NCBI GenBank assembly: GCA_964386505.1
Contig: CAYLSM010000030.1
Span: 1-31,313 of the forward strand
Source: JAJFUG01 sp964386505
GTDB taxonomy: Bacteria > Gemmatimonadota > Glassbacteria > GWA2-58-10
Direction: 5' to 3'
DNA length: 31,313 nucleotides
In this document: piece by piece, positions 8,201 to 14,431 of the stretch
Layout: each line of letters begins with the position of its first letter
Position numbering within the stretch: the first letter of the stretch is position 1
Notes under the pieces: generated by a model
Seen by the model: the letters and a program-made list of their open reading frames with translations, nothing else
Told to the model about the DNA's origin: nothing
The model's database searches: none
Program-made: the position numbers and the translations under genes

Positions 8201-8459
8201 GGTCAACAAGATACAGAACATGCGCAAGAGCAGCGGCTTTGAAGTTATAGACCGGATCGAGGTAGGCATTTCCACCTCGGCCCCGGTGACGGCGGCTCTG
8301 GACTCGTTTGCCGACTACATCCGGCGCGAGACTCTCTGCCGCCGTCTGGAGCCTTGCCTGCTGGAGACATGGGAAGCCCGCCAGCAGTGGGACATCAATG
8401 GAGAACCGGCGGAGATAACTATCCGGCGGTGCAATGGGGAGACGTCTCCCCCGGCTTAA
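5292..8459 (+). CDS. ileS: Isoleucyl-tRNA synthetase, type 2 (eukaryote-like), GxHH variant
   Basis: This cytoplasmic class I synthetase charges tRNA-Ile. The 1055-residue length and the layout fit the eukaryote-like IleRS2 clade. PPTANGRPGIHH lies at residues 47-58 and CPRCGTGLSSHEVSLGY near 180. The editing (CP1) domain has the Thr-rich WTTTPWTLISN and GTGIVHMAPAFGADDYE. Paired cysteines occur at CWRCKTP, CDSCG and CDKCGG, followed by EVIDCWFDSGSMPYAQ. KMSKS is at residues 593-597, followed by the anticodon-binding helical domain. The canonical HxGH signature reads GIHH here (residues 55-58), with the first and third positions swapped; this variant is known from IleRS2 enzymes with very strong mupirocin insensitivity. 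It begins an operon with a DksA-like gene, lspA and rluD, 18 bases before the next start. No clear Shine-Dalgarno precedes the ATG. Confidence 0.97.
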   Translation: MFKEYDKEFSFPDLEQKVIEFWEQNDIFHKSIEQNRAGERFVFYEGPPTANGRPGIHHVISRTIKDLVCRYHTMLGYRVPRKAGWDTHGLPVEIEVEKMLGINGKQQIELYGVEKFNTLCRESVFKYVKDWERLTQRMGYWLDYRNPYVTYDNNYVETVWWILKQFWEKDLLFKGHKILPYCPRCGTGLSSHEVSLGYKEVEDPSVFVRMKVKGEDNTYFLVWTTTPWTLISNVALAVGAEHTYCRVRHDGQVLIMAEALVAKVLGPEAEVLETFRGATLEGRQYERLFDFVAVPEDKKAFYVTLGDFVSLEDGTGIVHMAPAFGADDYEMSRRYGLPLLQPVDGEGKFTAEVTPWAGQFVKAADKDIIRELTARGSLFKAEGYKHNYPFCWRCKTPLLYYARQSWYINTSRFRDELLANNNSVNWYPPEVGRGRFAEWLANNVDWALSRDRYWGTPLPIWVCDSCGHNHAVGSIEELRRLGQDVPADIDLHKPYVDRVELTCDKCGGAMHRVPEVIDCWFDSGSMPYAQLHYPFENEAEFEKSFPCHFICEAIDQTRGWFYSLLAIGTLLKGKAPYRRVLVNDLILDKNGQKMSKSVGNVVNPWTVFDSTGADSLRWYLLNVSQPWLPKRFDESGVQEVLRKFFDTLKNVYSFFALYANIDKWSPEGRKTAGTSRDELDRWIVSRLNSTVRDVRADLDAYELTRATRRIQNFVIEELSNWYVRRNRRRFWQSGDSADKLHAFSTLWTVLETVSRLIAPFTPFLAEELYRNLAASQSGACAESVHLTRYPEADQNLIDEALERKMEDAINLVTLGRAARNRTKIKVRQPLSAMLVSLPHALDTAELASITPVISEEINVKRIEPIADAYDYVTLSVKPNFKLAGPKFGPRVKALGQALAAMSQEDIRLFRGKGSVELTAADGPLSVALEDVELRSEDREGYVVELYDGYGVVLATALDNALIEEGYAREMVNKIQNMRKSSGFEVIDRIEVGISTSAPVTAALDSFADYIRRETLCRRLEPCLLETWEARQQWDINGEPAEITIRRCNGETSPPA

Positions 8460-8477
8460 TCAACGCATGAGGTCGCC

Positions 8478-8852
8478 ATGAACGAAGACGACAAGAAATT
8501 CTTCGAGAAACGTCTGCTCGAAGAACGCCAGAAAATCCTTAACGAAATGGGGCATTTCGACAAGGACCACCGCTCCAACATCAAGGAATCTTCAGGCGAT
8601 CTTTCCGCCTACAGCTTTCACATGGCCGACCAGGCCTCCGACGCCGACGCCCAGGAGAAAGCTTTCCAGCGAGCCAGCAAGGGCGGCCGCCTGCTGTACC
8701 ATATCGATGAGGCCCTGCGCCGCCTTTATGCGGACAAGAACTACGGTCTCTGCCACAGTTGCGGCAAGCCTATCCAGCGCAAACGACTGGAGGCGGTCCC
8801 GCATGCCCGTCTATGCATAGACTGCAAATCGAAGGAAGAAAATGGCATCTGA
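8478..8852 (+). CDS. TraR/DksA-family C4 zinc finger protein
   Basis: This 124-residue protein has a long N-terminal helical region (FFEKRLLEERQKIL) and a C4-type zinc finger with Cys92, Cys95, Cys113 and Cys116 (CHSCGKPI ... CIDCK). Between them an acidic segment, DQASDADAQE (51-60), resembles the acidic coiled-coil tip of DksA. DksA proteins bind the secondary channel of RNA polymerase and, with ppGpp in proteobacteria, modulate promoters; whether this homologue does so is unknown. Similar small DksA/TraR genes sit between ileS and lspA in many FCB-group genomes. GAGG lies eight bases before the ATG. Its 3' end overlaps lspA by 11 bases, implying translational coupling. Confidence 0.88.
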   Translation: MNEDDKKFFEKRLLEERQKILNEMGHFDKDHRSNIKESSGDLSAYSFHMADQASDADAQEKAFQRASKGGRLLYHIDEALRRLYADKNYGLCHSCGKPIQRKRLEAVPHARLCIDCKSKEENGI

Positions 8853-9381
8853 GACCATTCCCTCCGCGCCAGCCGGTTTGGGCCAACGCCTGCGCCTTCT
8901 GTTCGCTGTCTGTCCAGCTGTCTACATCCTGGACCAGCTCACCAAGATGGCGGTGCGCCATCTTCTGGAGCCCTACGGTCCCACGGTTGAAATCATCCCG
9001 CATATTGCACGCCTGCGCTTCATCTTCAACCAGGGCATCGCGTTCGGCCTGAGCCTGGGCGTGTCGCGCTGGCTGCTGGCCGGAATCACAGCCGCGGTGG
9101 CGCTGTTCATTCTCTGGTATATCCTCGGCTCCCGCTACTCCGACCGGACCGGCCTGTTCGCCCTCTGCCTGATCGAGGGCGGCGCCCTGGGCAACCTGCA
9201 CGACCGCCTGCTCAGCGGCCGCGTGGTCGATTTCATCGAAATCGGCTGGCGCGACTTTACCTGGCCGGTGTTCAACGTGGCCGATATCGCCCTGACCGTG
9301 GGGGCGATCCTCCTGGCGTTGCGCCTTCTGCGCGAGGGTGCCCACGAACAATGTTCCGGCCGCGACACCCAGCCGGACTGA
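8842..9381 (+). CDS. lspA: Lipoprotein signal peptidase (signal peptidase II)
   Basis: LspA is an inner-membrane aspartyl protease that removes the signal peptide of prolipoproteins after lipid attachment. This 179-residue protein has four hydrophobic segments (about 17-33, 74-97, 104-118 and 143-164). The family motifs are present: FNQGIAFGL (62-70), GALGNLHDRL (114-123), and the two catalytic aspartates in VVDF (Asp130) and FNVADIA (Asp148). The start overlaps the end of the DksA-like gene, with a GGAAGAA purine tract before the ATG. Lipoprotein-like leaders elsewhere in the window (for example the MEMO-AMMECR1 fusion) would be its substrates. Confidence 0.95.
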   Translation: MASETIPSAPAGLGQRLRLLFAVCPAVYILDQLTKMAVRHLLEPYGPTVEIIPHIARLRFIFNQGIAFGLSLGVSRWLLAGITAAVALFILWYILGSRYSDRTGLFALCLIEGGALGNLHDRLLSGRVVDFIEIGWRDFTWPVFNVADIALTVGAILLALRLLREGAHEQCSGRDTQPD

Positions 9382-9398
9382 ACCCGCCGGATACCCAC

Positions 9399-10397
9399 AT
9401 GTCAGAAATCCAAAGATACGAGGCGCTCGAAAGCGACGGTGGCTGCCGTCTGGATGTGATGCTGGCCCGGGCATTGGGCCTGTCGCGCACCCGGGTGAGC
9501 GATCTGTGCCGTTCCGGGCAGGTATGCCTTGAAAGCGGCCGCGTGGTCAAACCCTCCTGGGCTGTCACGGCCGGTGAGGTGTTCTGCCTGCCGCGGCTGG
9601 AACCGGTGCTCTCGGGCCAGGTCGCCGCGGGTGAGGATATCCCCCTGAACGTGGTCTACGAGGACGAGCACCTGCTGGTGATCGACAAGCCGGCCGGGAT
9701 GGTGGTGCACCCCGCGCCGGGCCATCGCAGCGGCACACTGGTCAACGCACTGGTCTGGCGGCTCAACCGCAGCCTCGACCCGCGCCTGGACAGCCAGCGC
9801 CCCGGCATAGTGCACCGTCTGGACAAGGAAACCAGTGGTCTGCTGGTGGTGGCCCGCACGTTCGAGGCCCTGGAGGCTCTGAGCGAGCAGATACGCACCC
9901 GGCGCATGTCCCGGCTTTACATGTGCGTAAGCTGGGGACGCTGGCCGGAGCGGGATGGAGTCCTGGAGGGCGCCCTGGGCCGCAGCCGCGCGGACCGCAA
10001 GAAAATAACGGTCACCCGCCGCGGCGGGCGGGCCGCAGTCACACATTACCGCGTGCTGGAGACCTATGACGGCTTGGCCGAGTTGGTCCGGGTGCGCCTG
10101 GAGACCGGGCGCACGCACCAGATACGCGTGCATTTCGCCCACCGCGGCCACCCGGTGCTGGGCGACCCGGAGTATGGCGGACGGGCCCAGGCCCTGGCCG
10201 GGTTCGCCGGGGAGAGACGGAATTTCATGCGGGCCCTGCTTGCGGCTATCGAGCGCCAGGCCCTGCACGCTTACCGCCTGGAGTTCGCCCATCCGGCGGA
10301 TGGCCGGGCCATGGAGTTCGAAAGCCCCCTGCCCGCGGACATGCAGACACTGATCGGCATGCTGCGCCAGGTGGCCAACCCAGGAGACGAAACCTGA
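9399..10397 (+). CDS. rluD: RluD-family 23S rRNA pseudouridine synthase
   Basis: This 332-residue enzyme would isomerise specific uridines of large-subunit rRNA. An N-terminal S4 RNA-binding domain (about residues 14-65, CRLDVMLARALGLSRTRV) precedes the catalytic domain, with VVYEDEHLLVIDKPAGM and the signature GIVHRLDKETSGLLVVA containing the catalytic Asp142. The later GRTHQIRVHFAHRGHPVLGD is also typical. I place the start at ATG 9399 because the protein then begins close to the S4 domain, as in relatives. An upstream in-frame ATG at 9351 has a GAGGGTG site and would overlap lspA by 31 bases, so it remains possible. The stop overlaps the next start (TGATG). Confidence 0.9.
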   Translation: MSEIQRYEALESDGGCRLDVMLARALGLSRTRVSDLCRSGQVCLESGRVVKPSWAVTAGEVFCLPRLEPVLSGQVAAGEDIPLNVVYEDEHLLVIDKPAGMVVHPAPGHRSGTLVNALVWRLNRSLDPRLDSQRPGIVHRLDKETSGLLVVARTFEALEALSEQIRTRRMSRLYMCVSWGRWPERDGVLEGALGRSRADRKKITVTRRGGRAAVTHYRVLETYDGLAELVRVRLETGRTHQIRVHFAHRGHPVLGDPEYGGRAQALAGFAGERRNFMRALLAAIERQALHAYRLEFAHPADGRAMEFESPLPADMQTLIGMLRQVANPGDET

Positions 10398-11461
10398 TGC
10401 CCAAGCTCCTTCGTGAATACGACACCGGCGAGGCGGTGGACAGCATCGCGCTGCTCACCAGCCTCTCGGTCAAAGAGACCCGTCAGCAGAAACCTTTCCT
10501 GCAGATGGAGTTCGGCGACTCCAGCGGCCGGGTGGCCGGGGTGATGTGGGAGGGGTTCACCGAGGAGATGACACGGATCGCCCCGGGTACGGTGCTGCGG
10601 GTCCAGGGACGGATGGATGCCTACAACGACCGCCCGCAGATCGCGGTGCGCATGCTGGGCCGCCCGGCCCCCGGCACCTGGGAGCTGAAAAACCTTCTGC
10701 CCTCCACCGAGCGGGACATCGATGAGATGCTCGGTGAGCTGGACGGGATCATCCGTGGCATCCGCAACCCCGAGCTGCGACGCCTCATGGAAGCGATGTT
10801 CAACGACCCGGACCTTCGCAAGGCCTACTCCACCGCACCGGCAGCCAAGCGCTGGCACCAGCCCTGGCTGGGCGGGCTTCTGGAGCACACGCTCAACGTG
10901 CATCAGCACGCGGTGAGCGCTTCCAGACTCTACCCGGAGGCGGACAGCGACATCGTGAGCGCTGGCGTGCTTCTGCACGATATCGGCAAGATCGTGGAAT
11001 ACGAGGTGGAAAACTTCTTCGAGACCTCCACCCCGGGCCGTCTGCTGGGTCACCTGGTAATCGGGGTGGAGATGCTGGACAAATGGCTGCAGAAAGTGGG
11101 CGGAGTGCCCGAGCAGACCGGCTGGCTGCTCAAGCATATCATCCTGAGCCACCACGGCGAGTTGGAATACGGCAGCCCGGTGGTGCCGCAGACACTCGAG
11201 GCCCTGCTGGTGCATTTCGCGGATGACCTGGACGCCAAGATGAGCGGCGTGCTGCGGGTCTGGCGCCACGGACAGGAGGAGCCGGGCGACTGGACCGAGC
11301 CGATCCGCCTGCTCGACCGGCGCTTCTTCAAAGCCGGGTTGACCCCGGCCGGGCAGGAAAACGGACAACCCGAGGCACCGCCCGCACCGGCTCAGCCCCG
11401 ACACCGCAAAGCCTCCTCCGACCCTGCAAACGGCGGCGAGCAGCAGTCATTTCTGACCTGA
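10397..11461 (+). CDS. YhaM-like 3'-5' exoribonuclease (OB-fold plus HD domain)
   Basis: The N-terminal 90 residues look like an OB-fold nucleic-acid-binding domain (KPFLQMEFGDSSGRVAGVMW and VLRVQGRMDAYNDRPQI). Residues 155-285 form an HD metal-dependent hydrolase domain with GGLLEHT (His164), LLHDIGK (His194-Asp195), ILSHHG and HFADDLDAK. This order matches YhaM of Bacillus subtilis, a 3'-5' exonuclease. The C-terminal 60 residues are Pro/Ala/Gln-rich and probably disordered. The gene overlaps rluD by one base, with AGGAGA nine bases before the ATG, so it is the end of the ileS operon. A small hairpin (AGCGG-AAAG-CCGCT, 11461-11474) follows the stop but lacks a T tract. Confidence 0.82.
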   Translation: MPKLLREYDTGEAVDSIALLTSLSVKETRQQKPFLQMEFGDSSGRVAGVMWEGFTEEMTRIAPGTVLRVQGRMDAYNDRPQIAVRMLGRPAPGTWELKNLLPSTERDIDEMLGELDGIIRGIRNPELRRLMEAMFNDPDLRKAYSTAPAAKRWHQPWLGGLLEHTLNVHQHAVSASRLYPEADSDIVSAGVLLHDIGKIVEYEVENFFETSTPGRLLGHLVIGVEMLDKWLQKVGGVPEQTGWLLKHIILSHHGELEYGSPVVPQTLEALLVHFADDLDAKMSGVLRVWRHGQEEPGDWTEPIRLLDRRFFKAGLTPAGQENGQPEAPPAPAQPRHRKASSDPANGGEQQSFLT

Positions 11462-11803
11462 GCGGAAAGCCGCTGTCACAAGGGCCGGAAAACGCGGAAA
11501 GATAAGAAAAAAATCTTGCTTTCCGTTGTGTTGCTTTGTAGTTTCAAAGATTATGTAACTCAGTGGTTTAAGAGGGCCTCAAGGCGGGAGCCGGCCGGTG
11601 GTGAAAGACGGCCCGGGCAACGCGGTTATGAAGTTCCGCCCGGTGGATGCCCGCTCCAAACAAATCAATTTTCCGGGGGAACTGCCCGCTCCGTTCGGTT
11701 GTTCAGTCTGTTGTGACGGAGTGTGTGCGGTTCGAATGTCCGGATATACATTTTTCGCTGTCTGTGGCTGACACGACACGAAGTCTTACGAAAAGGAGGC
11801 GGT
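11462..11803 (+). promoter_or_regulatory. Long upstream region/leader of the mre operon
   Basis: No gene is seen here. The first 100 bases contain an AT-rich patch (11500-11557) with weak promoter-like boxes, for example TTGCTT at 11531-11536 and TATGTA at 11552-11557, only 15 bases apart. A GC-rich segment (about 11570-11660) follows, with complementary runs. These are GGCCG/CGGCC around GTGGTGAAAGA, and CCGG...GCGG pairing with CCGC...CCGG around TTATGAAGTT. A second patch with TATACA lies at 11745-11750. The exact promoter cannot be fixed by eye. AAGGAGG at 11793-11799 is the mreB ribosome-binding site. Confidence 0.4.
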
Positions 11804-12832
11804 ATCACTTCGCGGGGGAATTTCTGGAACAACGAGATCGCCATAGACCTGGGCACGGCCAACACGCTGGTCTATATCCGGGGCAAGGGCATCGTGCTCA
11901 ATGAGCCCTCCGTGGTGGCGATTGACCGCAACAGCGGTAAAGTCAAAGCGGTGGGGATGGAAGCCAAGGCCATGCTGGGCCGCACTCCGGCCAGCATCAC
12001 TGCCATCCGTCCCCTCAAAGACGGGGTCATTGCGGATTTCGAAGTTACCGAGGAGATGCTGCGCTATTTCATCAAAGCGGTCCTGAAAAGCCGCTTTTTC
12101 CCGGTCAAGCCGCGGGTGATCATCTGCGTGCCCTCCGGGATCACCGAGGTGGAACGCCGCGCCGTGCGTGACAGCGCCGAGAGCGCGGGCGCAAAGGAGG
12201 TCTACCTGGTGGCCGAGCCGATGGCCGCGGCAATCGGAGTGGGCCTGCCGGTGGAGACCCCCTCGGGCAACATGATCATCGATATCGGCGGCGGCACCAC
12301 CGAGATCGCGGTCATCGCCCTGAGCGGAATCGTGAGCAACACCTCGATCCGCGTGGGCGGCGATGAGCTGGATGAGGCCATCGTACAGTTCCTGAAAAAG
12401 AACTACAACATCCTGATCGGCGACCAGACCGCCGAGCTGATCAAGATGACGATCGGCAGCGCCTACCCGCTGGGCGAGGAAAAGGAGATGGAGGTCAAGG
12501 GACGGGACATTGTCTCCGGTATCCCCAAGACCGTGAAAATCCACTCCAGCGAGGTTCGCGAGTCGCTGCAGGAACCGATCATGCAGATTGTGGAGGCGGT
12601 GCGCCTGGCCCTGGAGCGCACCCCCCCGGAACTGGCCAGCGACATCGTGGACCGGGGTATCGTGATGACCGGCGGTGGCTCGCTGCTCAAGGGGCTGGAC
12701 CAGCTCCTGCGCGAGGAGACCAACCTGCCGATCAACGTGGATGAGGAGCCGCTGACGTGCGTGGTTCGTGGGACGGGGCGGATCCTCGAAGACCCCAGGA
12801 AATACTGGAACGTCCTGACACAGAGTAAGTAA
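11804..12832 (+). CDS. mreB: Rod-shape actin MreB, probably initiated at an AUC codon
   Basis: MreB forms ATP-dependent membrane filaments that guide lateral wall synthesis. The actin-like motifs are present: IAIDLGTANTLVYI (phosphate 1), NEPSVVAI, the phosphate-2 region IIDIGGGTTEIAVIALSGI, and the adenosine motif MTGGGSLLKGL. No ATG, GTG or TTG lies in frame near the expected N-terminus. The only upstream one is GTG 11723, which has no well-spaced ribosome-binding site and would add 27 unconserved residues. AAGGAGG at 11793-11799 instead sits four bases before ATC 11804. Starting there gives 342 residues and about a dozen residues before IAIDLG, as in other MreB proteins. First gene of mreB-mreC-mreD-mrdA-rodA. 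Identity is certain; the start codon is an inference. Confidence 0.93.
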   Translation: MTSRGNFWNNEIAIDLGTANTLVYIRGKGIVLNEPSVVAIDRNSGKVKAVGMEAKAMLGRTPASITAIRPLKDGVIADFEVTEEMLRYFIKAVLKSRFFPVKPRVIICVPSGITEVERRAVRDSAESAGAKEVYLVAEPMAAAIGVGLPVETPSGNMIIDIGGGTTEIAVIALSGIVSNTSIRVGGDELDEAIVQFLKKNYNILIGDQTAELIKMTIGSAYPLGEEKEMEVKGRDIVSGIPKTVKIHSSEVRESLQEPIMQIVEAVRLALERTPPELASDIVDRGIVMTGGGSLLKGLDQLLREETNLPINVDEEPLTCVVRGTGRILEDPRKYWNVLTQSK

Positions 12833-12867
12833 GACCGGCCTAACGGCTGTCCGGATATGGTGGCTGC

Positions 12868-12900
12868 GCGCCGGGGCGTGGGAATACCCTGCCCCGGCGC
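12868..12900 (+). other. Strong hairpin between mreB and mreC
   Basis: GCGCCGGGGC (12868-12877) pairs perfectly with GCCCCGGCGC (12891-12900) across a 13-base loop, 35 bases after the mreB stop. No T tract follows, so it is not a standard terminator. In the 215-base mreB-mreC spacer it could stabilise the mreB message or lower downstream expression, keeping MreB in excess; this is inference. Confidence 0.55.
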
Positions 12901-13047
12901 CTTCAGCCCATCCCGGACCGGCCCTCCCCTTTCCGGCTGTGTAGAATCCTTAACCGGCGGGGAGCCTGATCAAGACCTGGTTTCCTCGTACCTGTGCGCG
13001 CTTGGCGCGCGCGGGACGTTTACCCTTTTCGAGATAAATCGGCCGGC

Positions 13048-13908
13048 ATGTTCAAGTTCTTCCAGTTCCTCTGGGAATACAGGCAGAATCTCCTCTTCCT
13101 CCTGCTCGTCCTGCTTTCGCTGGCGGCCCTGTCCATGCCCAGCCGCGAGCGCTTCCAGATGGCCAGAAAGATCAACCGTTCCGTCCTTACCCCGTTCCAG
13201 ATGGGTGCGGCCCAGGTGGACTACTACATGCACCTGAAACGCGAGAACGAGTCCCTGCGCAAGAGCAGTTTCCTGCTGGCCCTGGAGGTCTACCGCCTGG
13301 AGGAGGTCAAGCGCCAGAACGAACGCCTGGAAAGCCTGCTGAACTTTGTCCAGCGCGCCCCGGTCGAGTTCGTGGCCTGCCGGGTGGTGAGCGGCGGCCT
13401 GGGTGAGAAAGCCAACATTTTCGTGATCGACAAGGGCGCGGAACACGGCCTCACGGTCAACCTGCCGGTGCTGGTGCCCGAGGGCCTGGTGGGCAAGACA
13501 ATCGAGGTTGACAAGCGATGGTCCGTGGTGCAGCTCTTCACCCACCCGGATTTCCGGGTCAGTGTAAAGCCCTCGGGCAAGGAGGAGCGGATGATCGCAG
13601 GGGCTGGCCCGGGCGGTACGCTCTCGCTCTACAACATACCGATCCGCTCCAGCCTGGAGACAGGCGACCTGATTGTCAGCTCCGGCATGGGCGGGATTTT
13701 CCCCAAGGGCATCCCGGTGGGGCGTGTCACCGAACTCAAGCGCGAGGAGGAGCGCGGCATCCAGATGCGCGCCGAGCTGGAGCCGGTGGTGAACCTCGAC
13801 CGGGTTTCCGAGGTGCTGGTACTGGTCGACCGTAATTTCGTCTCCCCCGAGGGGGACCTGATGTTCGAGTCCGCCGACTCACTCACCAACCTGTGGAACG
13901 GCCAATGA
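13048..13908 (+). CDS. mreC: Rod-shape-determining protein MreC
   Basis: MreC is a bitopic membrane protein that links MreB filaments to PBP2/RodA in the periplasm. This 286-residue protein has a short cytoplasmic N-terminus (MFKFFQFLWEYRQN), one membrane helix (about 15-31), a coiled coil (about 60-105, rich in Lys/Arg/Glu/Leu) and the beta-barrel MreC core. That core includes VSGGLGEKANIFVIDKGAEHGL and GLVGKTIEVDKRWSVVQLFTHPDFRVSV. I chose ATG 13048 because it starts just before the membrane helix. The in-frame ATG at 12994 would add a charged, unconserved stretch. Neither start has a strong ribosome-binding site. The stop overlaps mreD (ATGA). Confidence 0.92.
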   Translation: MFKFFQFLWEYRQNLLFLLLVLLSLAALSMPSRERFQMARKINRSVLTPFQMGAAQVDYYMHLKRENESLRKSSFLLALEVYRLEEVKRQNERLESLLNFVQRAPVEFVACRVVSGGLGEKANIFVIDKGAEHGLTVNLPVLVPEGLVGKTIEVDKRWSVVQLFTHPDFRVSVKPSGKEERMIAGAGPGGTLSLYNIPIRSSLETGDLIVSSGMGGIFPKGIPVGRVTELKREEERGIQMRAELEPVVNLDRVSEVLVLVDRNFVSPEGDLMFESADSLTNLWNGQ

Positions 13909-14375
13909 TGTCCCGGTTCAGGTTCATAGTTTTTCTGGTGCTGCTGTTTTTCATCCACCTGCTCTTCTACCAGTATCTGGCCAAGGGCAAGGTATACCCG
14001 GACCTGTTCCTGGTGCTGGTGGTGTTCGCCGCCCTGCGCTGGGGCGCGGAGGCGGGCAGCCTCTCGGGCTTTCTCTGCGGGCTGGTGCAGGACTCGTTCA
14101 GCTATTCGTTCTTCGGGCTGCACGCCCTGAGCAAGACCGTGATCGGGTTCGTGATCGGCAAGAGCCGCCAGGCTTTCTACGGTAACAACATCCTGGTGCA
14201 GTTCAGCATCATTTTCGCCTCGAAATTCATCCACGACCTGATATTCTATTCCATCTACCTTTCCCGGCAGAGCGGCAGTTTCTGGAGCCAGCTTTTGATC
14301 AACACGTCGCTCAACGCCCTGTACACCTGTGTTCTCGGGCTTCTGCTCTATCACATCCTGAACTTCAGATCGTAA
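13905..14375 (+). CDS. mreD: Rod-shape-determining protein MreD
   Basis: This 156-residue, strongly hydrophobic protein has about five membrane segments, starting with FIVFLVLLFFIHLLFY. The family features YPDLFLVLVVFAALRWG and the small-residue-rich GSLSGFLCGLVQDSFS are visible. MreD is an inner-membrane partner of MreC and of the elongasome. The ATG at 13905 overlaps the mreC stop in an ATGA arrangement, so the two are translationally coupled; a second ATG follows immediately at 13908. Sequence conservation in MreD is low, so the position between mreC and mrdA carries part of the call. Confidence 0.9.
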   Translation: MMSRFRFIVFLVLLFFIHLLFYQYLAKGKVYPDLFLVLVVFAALRWGAEAGSLSGFLCGLVQDSFSYSFFGLHALSKTVIGFVIGKSRQAFYGNNILVQFSIIFASKFIHDLIFYSIYLSRQSGSFWSQLLINTSLNALYTCVLGLLLYHILNFRS

Positions 14376-14431
14376 TTCAAGCGCGCAGAGAGTGACCGAC
14401 AGAACGCTGCGGCGGAGGCGGGCCAGTAAAG

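Noticed and set aside
11461..11474. Terminator after the YhaM-like gene
   Set aside because: The 5-bp hairpin has no following T tract, so termination is not supported.
11723..11803. 27-codon N-terminal extension of mreB from GTG 11723
   Set aside because: The purine tract is adjacent to the GTG rather than spaced from it, the residues resemble no MreB N-terminus, and a strong AAGGAGG sits inside this stretch.
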